Shown here: positions 1-7,305 of the stretch, one piece after another | Layout: each line of letters opens with the position of its first letter | Position numbering within the stretch: the stretch's first letter is position 1 | Assembly: GCF_000236785.1 (NCBI RefSeq) | Contig: NZ_AGUF01000031.1 | Span: 1 to 64,000, forward strand | Length of the DNA: 64,000 nucleotides | DNA from: Achromobacter arsenitoxydans SY8 | Lineage (GTDB): Bacteria > Pseudomonadota > Gammaproteobacteria > Burkholderiales > Burkholderiaceae_B | Reading direction: 5' to 3' | The notes under the pieces: model-generated | The model's input: the letters and a program-made list of their open reading frames with translations, nothing else | What the model was told of the DNA's origin: nothing | Databases searched by the model: none | Translations under genes and position numbers: made by a program

Positions 1-2
1 CT

Positions 3-1226
3 GCCGCGGGCGAGGCGTTGCTCGAACGCTGGCGCGCGGCGGGAGTCTCCCGCGAAAACCTGTTCTGGCGGTCATTGGCGCAGAACCAGGAGGCCATCGA
101 GGACGAGGTAAACCAGCTATTCAACAACAAAGGCGCGTTGGCGTCACTCGATCCGTCAGCGTCGCAGAATCTGATCAAGAGGCTGGCCGATTTCTACGAC
201 AAGAGCCACGCCATGATGGATTCGCTGGCTGACGCCTCCACCGCGGGGCCGCCATCCAGCTACCTGGTGGGCGGCGCCATGCTCATCAACACGCTGGGCA
301 ATTCGCTGTTTCAGAGCAAAGCGGCAAGCATTCTGGATAAGCCTGTGAACAGGGTGTTTGCGTCCGTCCTGCATGCAAGGCTGGGCCAATTTGCCCAGCA
401 TTTCCGGCTGGAAATGCGTGACGGAAAAGCGTTGAGCCGGGGCACGACAGCCCGCATAGACCGCGCCACCACCCGCAGCATCGACGAGGCCCTGAGTGCC
501 GGAAAGATGGGGGCGATGACTGAGGTGCGCATCGGCGGCGTGCTGGTGTTCTTGGAGATATGGAATCTCTATAACAAGCTGACAGTCCTGCATAAGCAAA
601 GCAGGGAATATGTCGAGGCCGTGGTGGCGCTAGTGGCGTTAACGGCTGCCGGTGTTGAACTAGGGGCTTGCGCGGTGTCGCTGGCCGAGCGGAGCGGTAA
701 TGCTGCGGTTCGGCAGGGCGCCAGGGTTTTTGGTAGTGGGTTGCGGTTGACGGCGGGGGTTTTGGCGGGGTCGGCTGCGACAGTCAGTGCGTGGTATGAC
801 ATCCAAGACTGGTACGAAAACTATAAGCTAGAAAGGCGATCCCTAGCCGCCTTCTATTTCCTGCGATCAGTCACCCAAGTGGGCGCAGCTTCCCTGTCGA
901 TCGCTGTGGGGTTGGGGCATGCAGGCCCATTTTTTGAGTATCTGCTCAAGAAATACGGAGCGCGGCCGCTACTTGGAAAAGGCATCGAAGTCGCTTGGCG
1001 GGTATCTGCGGCAATGGCTGCGCGAATGGCACCCATGCTTCGAATCTTCTTCGGGCTAAACCTCGCCATCGTGGCATTGGTTCTAATTGAGATCTTTCTT
1101 TTTCCCGACGATTTAGAGCGTTTTCTTGACCATTGCACATTCCGGAAGAATCGTAGCAATGGAATTGTAGCCACTGAAGAGCAGGAGATTGATCTGATGC
1201 AACATGCAATAGAGAGAAGATTCTGA
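3..1226 (+). CDS. C-terminal part of a probable T6SS pore-type effector (BTH_I2691/VasX-like), 5' end outside window
   Basis: The frame is open to the left edge, so only the last ~407 residues are visible; the true start lies upstream. The protein has a helical, Ala-rich region and several hydrophobic segments (roughly residues 190-225, 255-310 and 340-365), as expected of a membrane-inserting toxin. I recall similar C-termini in proteins named 'T6SS effector BTH_I2691 family', which resemble the pore-forming VasX; this is recognition from memory, not a search. The stop overlaps the start of the next gene by one base (TGATG at 1224-1228), so the two are translationally coupled, as toxin and immunity genes often are. 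A near-identical but broken copy lies at 2365-3415. No VgrG, PAAR or Hcp gene is visible. The membrane architecture is secure; the toxin assignment is moderate. Confidence 0.6.
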   Translation, partial: AAGEALLERWRAAGVSRENLFWRSLAQNQEAIEDEVNQLFNNKGALASLDPSASQNLIKRLADFYDKSHAMMDSLADASTAGPPSSYLVGGAMLINTLGNSLFQSKAASILDKPVNRVFASVLHARLGQFAQHFRLEMRDGKALSRGTTARIDRATTRSIDEALSAGKMGAMTEVRIGGVLVFLEIWNLYNKLTVLHKQSREYVEAVVALVALTAAGVELGACAVSLAERSGNAAVRQGARVFGSGLRLTAGVLAGSAATVSAWYDIQDWYENYKLERRSLAAFYFLRSVTQVGAASLSIAVGLGHAGPFFEYLLKKYGARPLLGKGIEVAWRVSAAMAARMAPMLRIFFGLNLAIVALVLIEIFLFPDDLERFLDHCTFRKNRSNGIVATEEQEIDLMQHAIERRF

Positions 1227-2300
1227 TGTACTTTCTAGAGCGAGGATTCCAATGGGGCAAGAGCCTGATGTCTTACGAAGAAGCCACGGAGGAATACAGC
1301 AAGAAGCAACGCCAGCCAGGGCAGGCCGAACTTCAGGCACCGGAAGGCGTGGGTGAATCCGTCTGTGTGGCAGTCAATGAAAATGGTTCTCTGTATGCGC
1401 ATAACGAAACCTATATCGACGTCCGCACCCCCAACGATGAAAAGAGAGGTGTCATAACGGCATTTGCAGGCTGCATTTATGGGATGTTCATCTACGCATT
1501 TTTTCTGGCTTTGTTCGTATCCATTGAGAAATTCATGTCAGGCCATCGCCTTAGTGGCGAGCCACTCGGCGGCTCCGATTACTTCATTTTCACAATATTT
1601 CCTATATTGTGGCTAGTGGTGCTTGGGATTTTCTTGAAATACACATTCCGATTCTTCCGTCTGGAGTCCCTGACCGCTCGACGCATCATCGTTCGCTTCA
1701 ACCGTATCACCCGCAAGGTCTATCTGCTGCGCCCCAAGCATTTGGGCGGCATCTTAATCCTGGACTGGGATAAGACCGAGGTGCTCATGGACAAGAGCAT
1801 GAGCGAATTGGAGGGTACGGGTGGGTTCGTAGTCCTGATCTGGGACAAGGGGGATGGCGTGGACTTGCAGGGTACACCCACCGACCACCTCGAAATGACC
1901 TTCGTCGGCAAGCCGACTCGCAACGCCAGCGAATTGCTCGCATTCTGGGAATACATCCGCCGCTACATGGAAGACGGCCCCGCTGCCGCGCCGGCGCCCA
2001 AAAAACTCCTCACCAAATTCCCCTGGCCCTGGCTCTCGTTCAAGGCGGCCTGGGGTTTGGACACCCGGTTCTTTCGACACAGCGGGCTGTGGGTATTCGT
2101 GCTGATCAACGTATTGATACTGCCAGCCATCCTCATCCACGCCACCGGCCATTGGCTGTCCCTGCTGCTGTGCTACGAGCCTCGGTTTCCTCGCGTCATT
2201 GAAGAAGCGGGGCGTTGAACGCGGCAAGTGCACAGGCGGCCGTCGAGGGCCACCGCGCGCCAGCAGCAGGAACCAGTACGCATGCTGCATCAACAAGGAC
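178..2300 (+). repeat. Tandem duplication, unit 1 (toxin C-terminus plus DUF6708-like gene)
   Basis: Unit 1 begins near the segment encoding RLADFYDKSHAMMDSLAD and ends in a non-coding tail after the DUF6708-like stop. The match to unit 2 has an offset of 2187 bases in the toxin part and 2189 bases in the partner gene. The change of offset comes from two extra bases in the poly-T tract of unit 2. The edges are approximate. Confidence 0.85.
1226..2218 (+). CDS. DUF6708-like membrane protein, probable immunity partner (copy 1)
   Basis: This 330-residue protein starts at ATG 1226 inside the stop of the toxin-like gene. It has two hydrophobic segments around residues 72-97 and 115-135 and a third near the C-terminus (about 285-315). 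A soluble middle part contains the RRIIVRFNRITRKVYLLRP stretch and a Trp/Asp-rich segment. The pattern fits the DUF6708 proteins that I recall following BTH_I2691-type effectors. A role as inner-membrane immunity protein is inferred from the coupling and the membrane topology. The paralogue at 3415-4455 is almost identical from about residue 148 onward but clearly different between residues 45 and 125. The 3' end (2199-2218) overlaps the open frame that leads into the second toxin copy. Confidence 0.6.
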   Translation: MYFLERGFQWGKSLMSYEEATEEYSKKQRQPGQAELQAPEGVGESVCVAVNENGSLYAHNETYIDVRTPNDEKRGVITAFAGCIYGMFIYAFFLALFVSIEKFMSGHRLSGEPLGGSDYFIFTIFPILWLVVLGIFLKYTFRFFRLESLTARRIIVRFNRITRKVYLLRPKHLGGILILDWDKTEVLMDKSMSELEGTGGFVVLIWDKGDGVDLQGTPTDHLEMTFVGKPTRNASELLAFWEYIRRYMEDGPAAAPAPKKLLTKFPWPWLSFKAAWGLDTRFFRHSGLWVFVLINVLILPAILIHATGHWLSLLLCYEPRFPRVIEEAGR

Positions 2301-2364
2301 AAGCTGCTCATCGAACAAGGCGACTCGCGTCTTTCAATTGGGCAGCGTTCGCAAAACCTATTCA

Positions 2365-3415
2365 AGAAGCTGGCCGATTTCTACGACAAGAGCCACGCCA
2401 TGATGGATTCGCTGGCTGACGCCTCCACCGCGGGGCCTCCGTCCAGCTACCTGGTGGGCGGCGCCATGCTCATCAACACGCTGGGCAATTCGCTGTTTCA
2501 GAGCAAGGCGGCAAGCATTCTGGACAGGCCCGTGAACAGGGTGTTTGCGTCCGTCCTGCATGCAAGGCTGGGCCAATTTGCCCAGCATTTCCGGCTGGAA
2601 ATGCGTGACGGAAAAGCGTTGAGCCGGGGCACGACAGCCCGTATAGACCGCGCCACCACCCGCAGCATCGACGAGGCCCTGAGTGCCGGAAAGATGGGGG
2701 CGATGACTGAGGTGCGCATCGGCGGCGTGCTGGTGTTCTTGGAGATATGGAATCTCTATAACAAGCTGACAGTCCTGCATAAGCAAAGCAGGGAATATGT
2801 CGAGGCCGTGGCGGCGCTGGTGGCGTTAACGGCTGCCGGTGTTGAATTGGGGGCTTGCGCGGTGTCGCTTGCCGAGCGGAGCGGTAATGCTGCGGTTCGG
2901 CAGGGCGCCAGGGCTTTTTTGGCAGTGGATTGCGGTTGACGGCGGGGGTTTTGGCGGGGTCGGCGGCGGTGGCGGGGACGTGGTATGACTTCCAGGATGC
3001 TTACGAGCGCTATAAGGTGGGCCAATACTCCATAGCAAGATTCTATCTCTTACGCTCCGTCACCCAGTTTGGTGCAGCTTCGCTGTCGGTTGCGATCGGG
3101 TTAGGCCATGCCGGCCCATTTTTTGAGTATCTGCTCAAAAAGTACGGAGCGCGGCCGCTGCTTGGAAAAGGCATCAAAGTGGCTTTGCAGGTATCTGCAG
3201 CAATGGCCGCGCGCATGGCGCCGATGCTTAGAATATTCTTCGGGCTGAATATTGCGATTTTGGCGCTTGTTGTGATTGAGATTTTCGTACTTCCCAACGA
3301 TCTAGAGCGCTTTCTGGACCATTGCACGTTCCGCAGGAATCGGAGCAATGGCATCGTGGACACTGAAGAAAAAGAGATTGAAATAATGCAGCAGGCGATA
3401 AAGAGAGAACTCTGA
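2365..3415 (+). pseudogene. Second, 5'-truncated and frameshifted copy of the effector C-terminus
   Basis: This copy matches the first toxin from its KLADFYDKSHAM segment to the end, but it lacks the N-terminal region and any convincing start. The frame is open back to a TTG at 2199 inside the preceding gene. At T6 (2915-2920) the reading frame breaks: the copy has two more bases than copy 1 between the conserved GAR and LRL codons, and an in-frame TGA follows at 2937-2939. The rest continues in another frame to a stop at 3413-3415. Removing two T's restores the copy-1 reading (AFGSGLRL). The last ~150 codons differ from copy 1 (WYDFQDAYERYK against WYDIQDWYENYK), so this looks like a toxin variant cassette stored as an orphan module. 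Frameshift recoding or phase variation is possible but unproven. Confidence 0.7.
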
Positions 3416-4455
3416 TGTATTTCCTGGAGCGAGGATTCCAATGGGGCAAGCGCCTGATGTCTTACGAAGAAGCGACGGCAGAATACAACAAGCAGCAGCG
3501 ACAGCCTGGACAGGCTGAACTTCAAGCGCCGGAAGGGGTAAGCGAATCCGTTTCCGCGGTCGTCTATGATAATGAGTCACTTTATTCATATAACGACATC
3601 TTTATTGACGTTCGTACGCCTAACGATGAGAAGAAAGGTGTAATAACGATATTTGCAGGTGGCATTTACGGGATGCTTATTTACTGGTTTTTTATGTTTT
3701 CAAGTGTATCCATTGAAAGATTTGTGTCTGGGCGTCAGCATAATGGAGAACTACTTACGGGTTCCGACTATTTCTCTCTCACGCTTTTTCCCGTAACGCT
3801 GCTAGTAATACTCGGTATTTACTTAAAATACACATTCCGATTCTTCCGTCTGGAGGCCCTGACCGCCCGGCGTATCATCGTTCGCTTCAACCGCATCACC
3901 CGCAAGGTCTACCTGCTGCGCCCCAAGCATTTGGGCGGCATCTTAATCCTGGACTGGGAGAAGACCGAGGTGCTCATGGACAAGAGCATGAGCGAACTGG
4001 AGGGTACGGGTGGGTTCGTAGTCCTGATCTGGGACAAGGGGGATGGCGTGGACTTGCAGGGTACGCCCACCGACCACCTGGAAATGACCTTCGTCGGCAA
4101 GCCAACACGCAACGCCAGCGAATTGCTCGCATTCTGGGAATACATCCGCCGCTACATGGAAGACGGCCCCGCTGCCGCGCCGGCGCCCAAAAAACTCCTC
4201 AGCAAATTCCCCTGGCCCTGGCTCTCGTTCAAAGCGGCCTGGGGCCTGGACACCCGGTTCTTTCGACACAGCGGGCTGTGGGTATTCGTGGTGATCAACG
4301 TTTTGATACTGCCAGCCATCCTCATCCACGCCACCGGCCATTGGCTGTCCCTGCTGCTGTGCTACGAGCCGCGGTTTCCTCGCGCTATTGAAGAGGCGGG
4401 GTGTTCAGCGTCAACGGCAAGTGCGGCAGGCGGGTGTCAAGACTCGCCGCGCTGA
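3415..4455 (+). CDS. DUF6708-like membrane protein, probable immunity protein (copy 2)
   Basis: The 346-residue paralogue of the protein at 1226-2218 again starts at a TGATG overlap with the end of the toxin remnant. It keeps the same hydrophobic segments, but its N-terminal half (about residues 40-125) is distinct, including the membrane segments, and the DNA there is visibly more AT-rich than its surroundings. From about residue 140 the protein is almost identical to copy 1. It is intact although its toxin partner is broken, a common pattern for orphan immunity genes retained after duplication; that role is inferred. The C-terminus is 16 residues longer than copy 1 because the sequence TGTTCAGC replaces the copy-1 stop context. 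Confidence 0.6.
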   Translation: MYFLERGFQWGKRLMSYEEATAEYNKQQRQPGQAELQAPEGVSESVSAVVYDNESLYSYNDIFIDVRTPNDEKKGVITIFAGGIYGMLIYWFFMFSSVSIERFVSGRQHNGELLTGSDYFSLTLFPVTLLVILGIYLKYTFRFFRLEALTARRIIVRFNRITRKVYLLRPKHLGGILILDWEKTEVLMDKSMSELEGTGGFVVLIWDKGDGVDLQGTPTDHLEMTFVGKPTRNASELLAFWEYIRRYMEDGPAAAPAPKKLLSKFPWPWLSFKAAWGLDTRFFRHSGLWVFVVINVLILPAILIHATGHWLSLLLCYEPRFPRAIEEAGCSASTASAAGGCQDSPR

Positions 4456-4626
4456 CAGCTGGAATCAGTACGCCCGCTATATCAACGAGGACAGTCGATC
4501 GGCATTGCCGGGCGTAGCGGGCTGTAGTTGCGTCTGCGCGGCGCAATGGCAACAAGCCAAGACGCTTGATGACCGAATAGAATGCGGGCGTCCCAGACCA
4601 ACCAAGATACTCCCGTGGAGAACGCC

Positions 4627-5007
4627 ATGCATCCCCTCATCATCGCCGGCATACAGGACGCCGAGGAACGGCTGCGCCAAGCCATGCTGGCCTCGGACGT
4701 GGCGGCGCTGGAGGCCCTGCTGGATCCCGGCCTGCTGTTCGTCAATCACATGGGCTGGACGGTTACGCGCGAAGACGATCTGGACACGCACCGTTCGGGT
4801 CTCTTGAAGATCCACGCGCTGGATCTGTCCGAGCAGTGCATTTTGCCGCGCGGCGATTGCGCGGTGGTGTCGGTGCTGGCCCGCATCGCGGGCAGCTACA
4901 ACGGCATCCCGGCCAACGGCCTATTCCGCTTCATGCGGACGTGGGCGCCGGATGCGGACACCGGCGCGTGGCGCGTGATTGCGGCCTCGTCGGTGATGGT
5001 GGTCTGA
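4627..5007 (+). CDS. NTF2-like / DUF4440 family protein
   Basis: The 126-residue protein starts at an ATG preceded by GTGGAG at a good distance. It has the features of SnoaL/DUF4440-type NTF2-fold proteins: an N-terminal helix pair with the ASDVAALEALLDPGLLFVNH stretch, then strands ending in W-R-V-I-A-A-S-S. Members of this fold bind small ligands or act as enzymes, and nothing here fixes a substrate. It stands alone between the duplicated toxin region and a convergent gene on the other strand, and it probably marks the start of core chromosome. Confidence 0.75.
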   Translation: MHPLIIAGIQDAEERLRQAMLASDVAALEALLDPGLLFVNHMGWTVTREDDLDTHRSGLLKIHALDLSEQCILPRGDCAVVSVLARIAGSYNGIPANGLFRFMRTWAPDADTGAWRVIAASSVMVV

Positions 5008-5023
5008 AACGGCCTTCGGCGGC

Positions 5024-5599
5024 TCAGGCCTTGAGGTCCTTGAGCAGCTTGGCGAGCTCTGGCGCGGTCATCAGCGACACGCCCTGCGTCCTGGCGTATT
5101 GGATCGCGTTGTCGGACACCTCGCCCAGCGCGATATAGATCGCTTCGCGGGCGCCGCGTTTTTCGCGCACGGCCTGCAGTTCTCGCAGCGGCTCCACGCC
5201 ATTTCTAGCCGCTTTCCAGCGTTTGGCGCTGACGATGGCCACGTGGCCGTCTTTGGAGAGCGCGAAGTCGGCGCCCGGCGTCTGCAGGCGCTCGACCTCG
5301 CAGCCGTCACGCTGGAAGCCGGCTTGCACGGTGCGCGAGAATTCAGCCCACGACATGGCGGCCGCGGCTTCTGTCACGAACTGCACGCGCGCCCCTGACG
5401 GCGCGCGCAATTGCTTGTAGGCGGCCATGATCGAGATCACCGCGAACGGCACTGCGGCAAACACGCCCATCGCGGCATATTCCAGCGGCAGCGCGGCAAA
5501 GCCGAGCACGCACAGCAGCAGCGCCACGCCGGCGCTCATCCACCAGGGCGACCGCAGCAGCACGGCGAAGATGGAATTCTGGGACATCTTGAGTTTCAT
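5024..5599 (-). CDS. Membrane-anchored Mrr-like restriction-endonuclease-fold protein
   Basis: This 191-residue protein has two hydrophobic segments (about residues 20-40 and 43-60) followed by a soluble domain of the Mrr/PD-(D/E)XK nuclease type. The core is GADFALSKDGHVAIVSAKRW, with Asp111 and Lys126 in the expected places but Ser124 where a Glu or Gln usually sits. Proteins of this design are annotated as 'restriction endonuclease' although few have been tested. I chose ATG 5599 because it begins just before the first membrane segment; an in-frame ATG at 5587 is an alternative. The gene follows the S4-domain gene on the same strand after 22 bases and may be cotranscribed with it. Confidence 0.7.
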   Translation of the reverse strand: MKLKMSQNSIFAVLLRSPWWMSAGVALLLCVLGFAALPLEYAAMGVFAAVPFAVISIMAAYKQLRAPSGARVQFVTEAAAAMSWAEFSRTVQAGFQRDGCEVERLQTPGADFALSKDGHVAIVSAKRWKAARNGVEPLRELQAVREKRGAREAIYIALGEVSDNAIQYARTQGVSLMTAPELAKLLKDLKA

Positions 5600-5621
5600 G
5601 GCGGCTCGCGACAGGAAGAGG

Positions 5622-5864
5622 TCAGGCCGCGCCGGCGGCGTCGAAGTCGCGCACCACGATGCGCACGTCGCCACAGGTCACGATCTGCCCGCCGCGGATC
5701 TTTGCCGTCTTGCGCGTTTCCACCGTGCCGCCGACGCTGACATGGCCTTCCGCCACGAGCATCTTGCCCGCGCCGCCGCTGTCGCAGACGCCGGTGGCCT
5801 TGAGCAGCTGGTTGATTTCAATATAGGGGCTGCCTTCGGCAAGCGTGAATTCGATGATGGGCAT
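5622..5864 (-). CDS. Small S4-domain RNA-binding protein (YbcJ-like)
   Basis: The 80-residue protein consists almost entirely of an S4 RNA-binding fold: an N-terminal helix (YIEINQLLKATGVCDSGG), the G-KMLVAEGHVSVGG turn, and a basic strand with TRKTAKIRGGQIV. Its length and layout match the E. coli YbcJ family, small stand-alone S4 proteins thought to bind structured RNA. Genes for the DUF502 protein upstream and the nuclease-like protein downstream are on the same strand with short gaps (25 and 22 bases), so the three may form one transcript. Confidence 0.85.
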   Translation of the reverse strand: MPIIEFTLAEGSPYIEINQLLKATGVCDSGGAGKMLVAEGHVSVGGTVETRKTAKIRGGQIVTCGDVRIVVRDFDAAGAA

Positions 5865-5889
5865 AAGGCGAATCTACAGGGTTCTGCGG

Positions 5890-6570
5890 TCAGGCCGGGC
5901 CGTTGCCGGGGTTGCCCGGATTGCCGGGGGCGGCGGGCTGGTCGGCCGGCGCGGGCGGGCCGGCGGGCGGAGCGGGGCGGCTATTGGTTTCGGCGCGGGC
6001 CATCCAGGCGATCAGCGACGACCGCATGGCCTCTTCGACCGACATCTGGATGGGCTGCACCCAGTCCTGCGGCACGAACACGGTGTAGCCGCCGATCATG
6101 TAGCCCATCGGTAGGTAGACCGCGACGCGCTCGCCCTGGGTGAAGCCTTCGGGCAGGCCGTCCATGCTGCGGCGGGTGACCAGGCCCACCAATTCCAGCT
6201 GCTGGCCGGGCACGCGCAGGATGACGACCTGCTGGGCGGTGTTCTTGGAACTGGGCGAGAAGTAGTCGGCAAAGCTCTTGAGCGAAGAATAGATGCTCTT
6301 GACCACCGGCAGGTTGGTGAAGGGCATTTCCACGACCGTCAGGAAGCGCTGCACGCGTTCCTTGGAAACCAGGTAGCCGATCGCCAGGATGCCCAGGATG
6401 CCCAGCGCCAGTCCCATTCCCGGGACGTAGAAGCCGCCGATGAAGGGGCGCAGGAAGGTCAGCGCCACGCCTTCCGTCCAGGCCAGAAAGAGGTAGAGCA
6501 GATAGATCGTCAGCGCCAGCGGCAGGACGGTGATCAGGCCGCGGAAGAAGTATTTATATAGACGGGTCAT
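5890..6570 (-). CDS. DUF502 family membrane protein
   Basis: The 226-residue protein begins MTRLYKYFFRGLITVLPLAL and has two hydrophobic segments (about residues 10-30 and 50-75) followed by a conserved soluble part with SKERV, PVVKSIYSSLK and a PTGY-like YLPMGYMIGG. This matches DUF502, a family of unknown function found in many bacteria and plants. The C-terminal ~35 residues are a low-complexity Pro/Ala/Gly tail with PGNPGN repeats. I chose ATG 6570 rather than a start 19 codons upstream because the family begins at this motif. Confidence 0.85.
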   Translation of the reverse strand: MTRLYKYFFRGLITVLPLALTIYLLYLFLAWTEGVALTFLRPFIGGFYVPGMGLALGILGILAIGYLVSKERVQRFLTVVEMPFTNLPVVKSIYSSLKSFADYFSPSSKNTAQQVVILRVPGQQLELVGLVTRRSMDGLPEGFTQGERVAVYLPMGYMIGGYTVFVPQDWVQPIQMSVEEAMRSSLIAWMARAETNSRPAPPAGPPAPADQPAAPGNPGNPGNGPA

Positions 6571-6702
6571 AGACAGAGGCAATAAATGGGGTCGGACGAG
6601 TACGAATTCGGCCGAGGCCCGCAGCATAGCAGCCGTCGAGGGACTTTCCGGTAACAGACCGGGCAGGGCGGGGGGTATGTCTGCTTTTGGCGTGAACGGA
6701 AC

Positions 6703-7188
6703 CTAGCGGTCCACAGGCAGGAACAGCGTCTCTTTGATCTCCTCCATGACCACGTAGCTGTGCGATTCGGCGGACGCGGGCAGACGCTTGAGGATTTCGC
6801 CCAGGAGCCGGCGGTATTCGTTCATTTCGGTCAGGCGGGCCTTGACCAGGTAGTCGAAATCGCCCGACACCAGATGGCATTCCATCACTTCGGGCACGTA
6901 CAGCAGTTCCTTCTTGACCTTGTCGAAGACGTCGCCCGACTTGGCCGACAGCTTGATTTCCAGGAACACAAGCAGGTTCTTGCCCAGCGCCGCGGGATTG
7001 ACGCGCGCGTGGTAACCCGTGATGACGCCTTCTCGCTCCATGCGCTTGACGCGGTCCGAGCAGGGGGTGGCGGACAGGCTCACGCGCTCGGCCAATTCCG
7101 TGACCGAAATGCGGCCCTCGCGTTGCAGGATATCCAGGATTTTCAGGTCGATACGGTCTAGGTCGCGCATTTCACTTTCGCCGGTCAT
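6703..7188 (-). CDS. dadR: Lrp/AsnC family transcriptional regulator (probable DadR)
   Basis: The 161-residue protein has an N-terminal winged helix-turn-helix (LDRIDLKILDILQREGRISV, then LSATPCSDRVKRME) and a C-terminal AsnC/RAM ligand domain (VMECHLVSGDFDYLVKARLT). That is the full Lrp architecture. The gene is divergent from dadA with a 117-base gap, an arrangement in which such regulators (DadR, Lrp) activate the D-amino-acid dehydrogenase in response to alanine or leucine. The functional name rests on this context. An alternative start at ATG 7170 (MRDLDRID) would shorten the protein by six residues. Confidence 0.8.
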   Translation of the reverse strand: MTGESEMRDLDRIDLKILDILQREGRISVTELAERVSLSATPCSDRVKRMEREGVITGYHARVNPAALGKNLLVFLEIKLSAKSGDVFDKVKKELLYVPEVMECHLVSGDFDYLVKARLTEMNEYRRLLGEILKRLPASAESHSYVVMEEIKETLFLPVDR

Positions 7189-7211
7189 AAAACAGGGCTC
7201 GCCCGAGAAAA

Positions 7212-7250
7212 ACCACTGGCAAAACCAAATCTTCAGTGTTTTTCACTGGT
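7212..7250. promoter_or_regulatory. Imperfect dyad in the dadR-dadA gap, candidate Lrp/DadR site
   Basis: ACCACTGGCAAAA at 7212 and TTTTTCACTGGT ending at 7250 form an imperfect inverted repeat around an AT-rich centre, in the only space between the two divergent genes. Lrp-type proteins bind AT-rich dyads of this kind. Its assignment as an operator is an inference. Confidence 0.4.
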
Positions 7251-7305
7251 CGCGGCCCAATAGACTACCGAAATTCCCGTACAAAACCAATCACCGGAAA
7301 GAATC

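Larger units (their letters stand above)
2365..4493 (+). repeat. Tandem duplication, unit 2
   Basis: This is the second copy of the 178-2300 unit. It includes the post-stop tail that encodes a QYA..IN.D-like string in both copies (about 2271-2300 and 4463-4492). About 65 bases of unrelated DNA separate the two units. Identity is very high at both flanks and visibly lower in the middle (about 2960-3840). Confidence 0.85.

Noticed and set aside
2199-2939. An independent gene starting at TTG 2199
   Set aside because: It begins inside the end of the partner gene, has no ribosome site, and its first ~50 codons match no part of the toxin; the homology begins only at about 2365, and the frame ends at the T6 frameshift.
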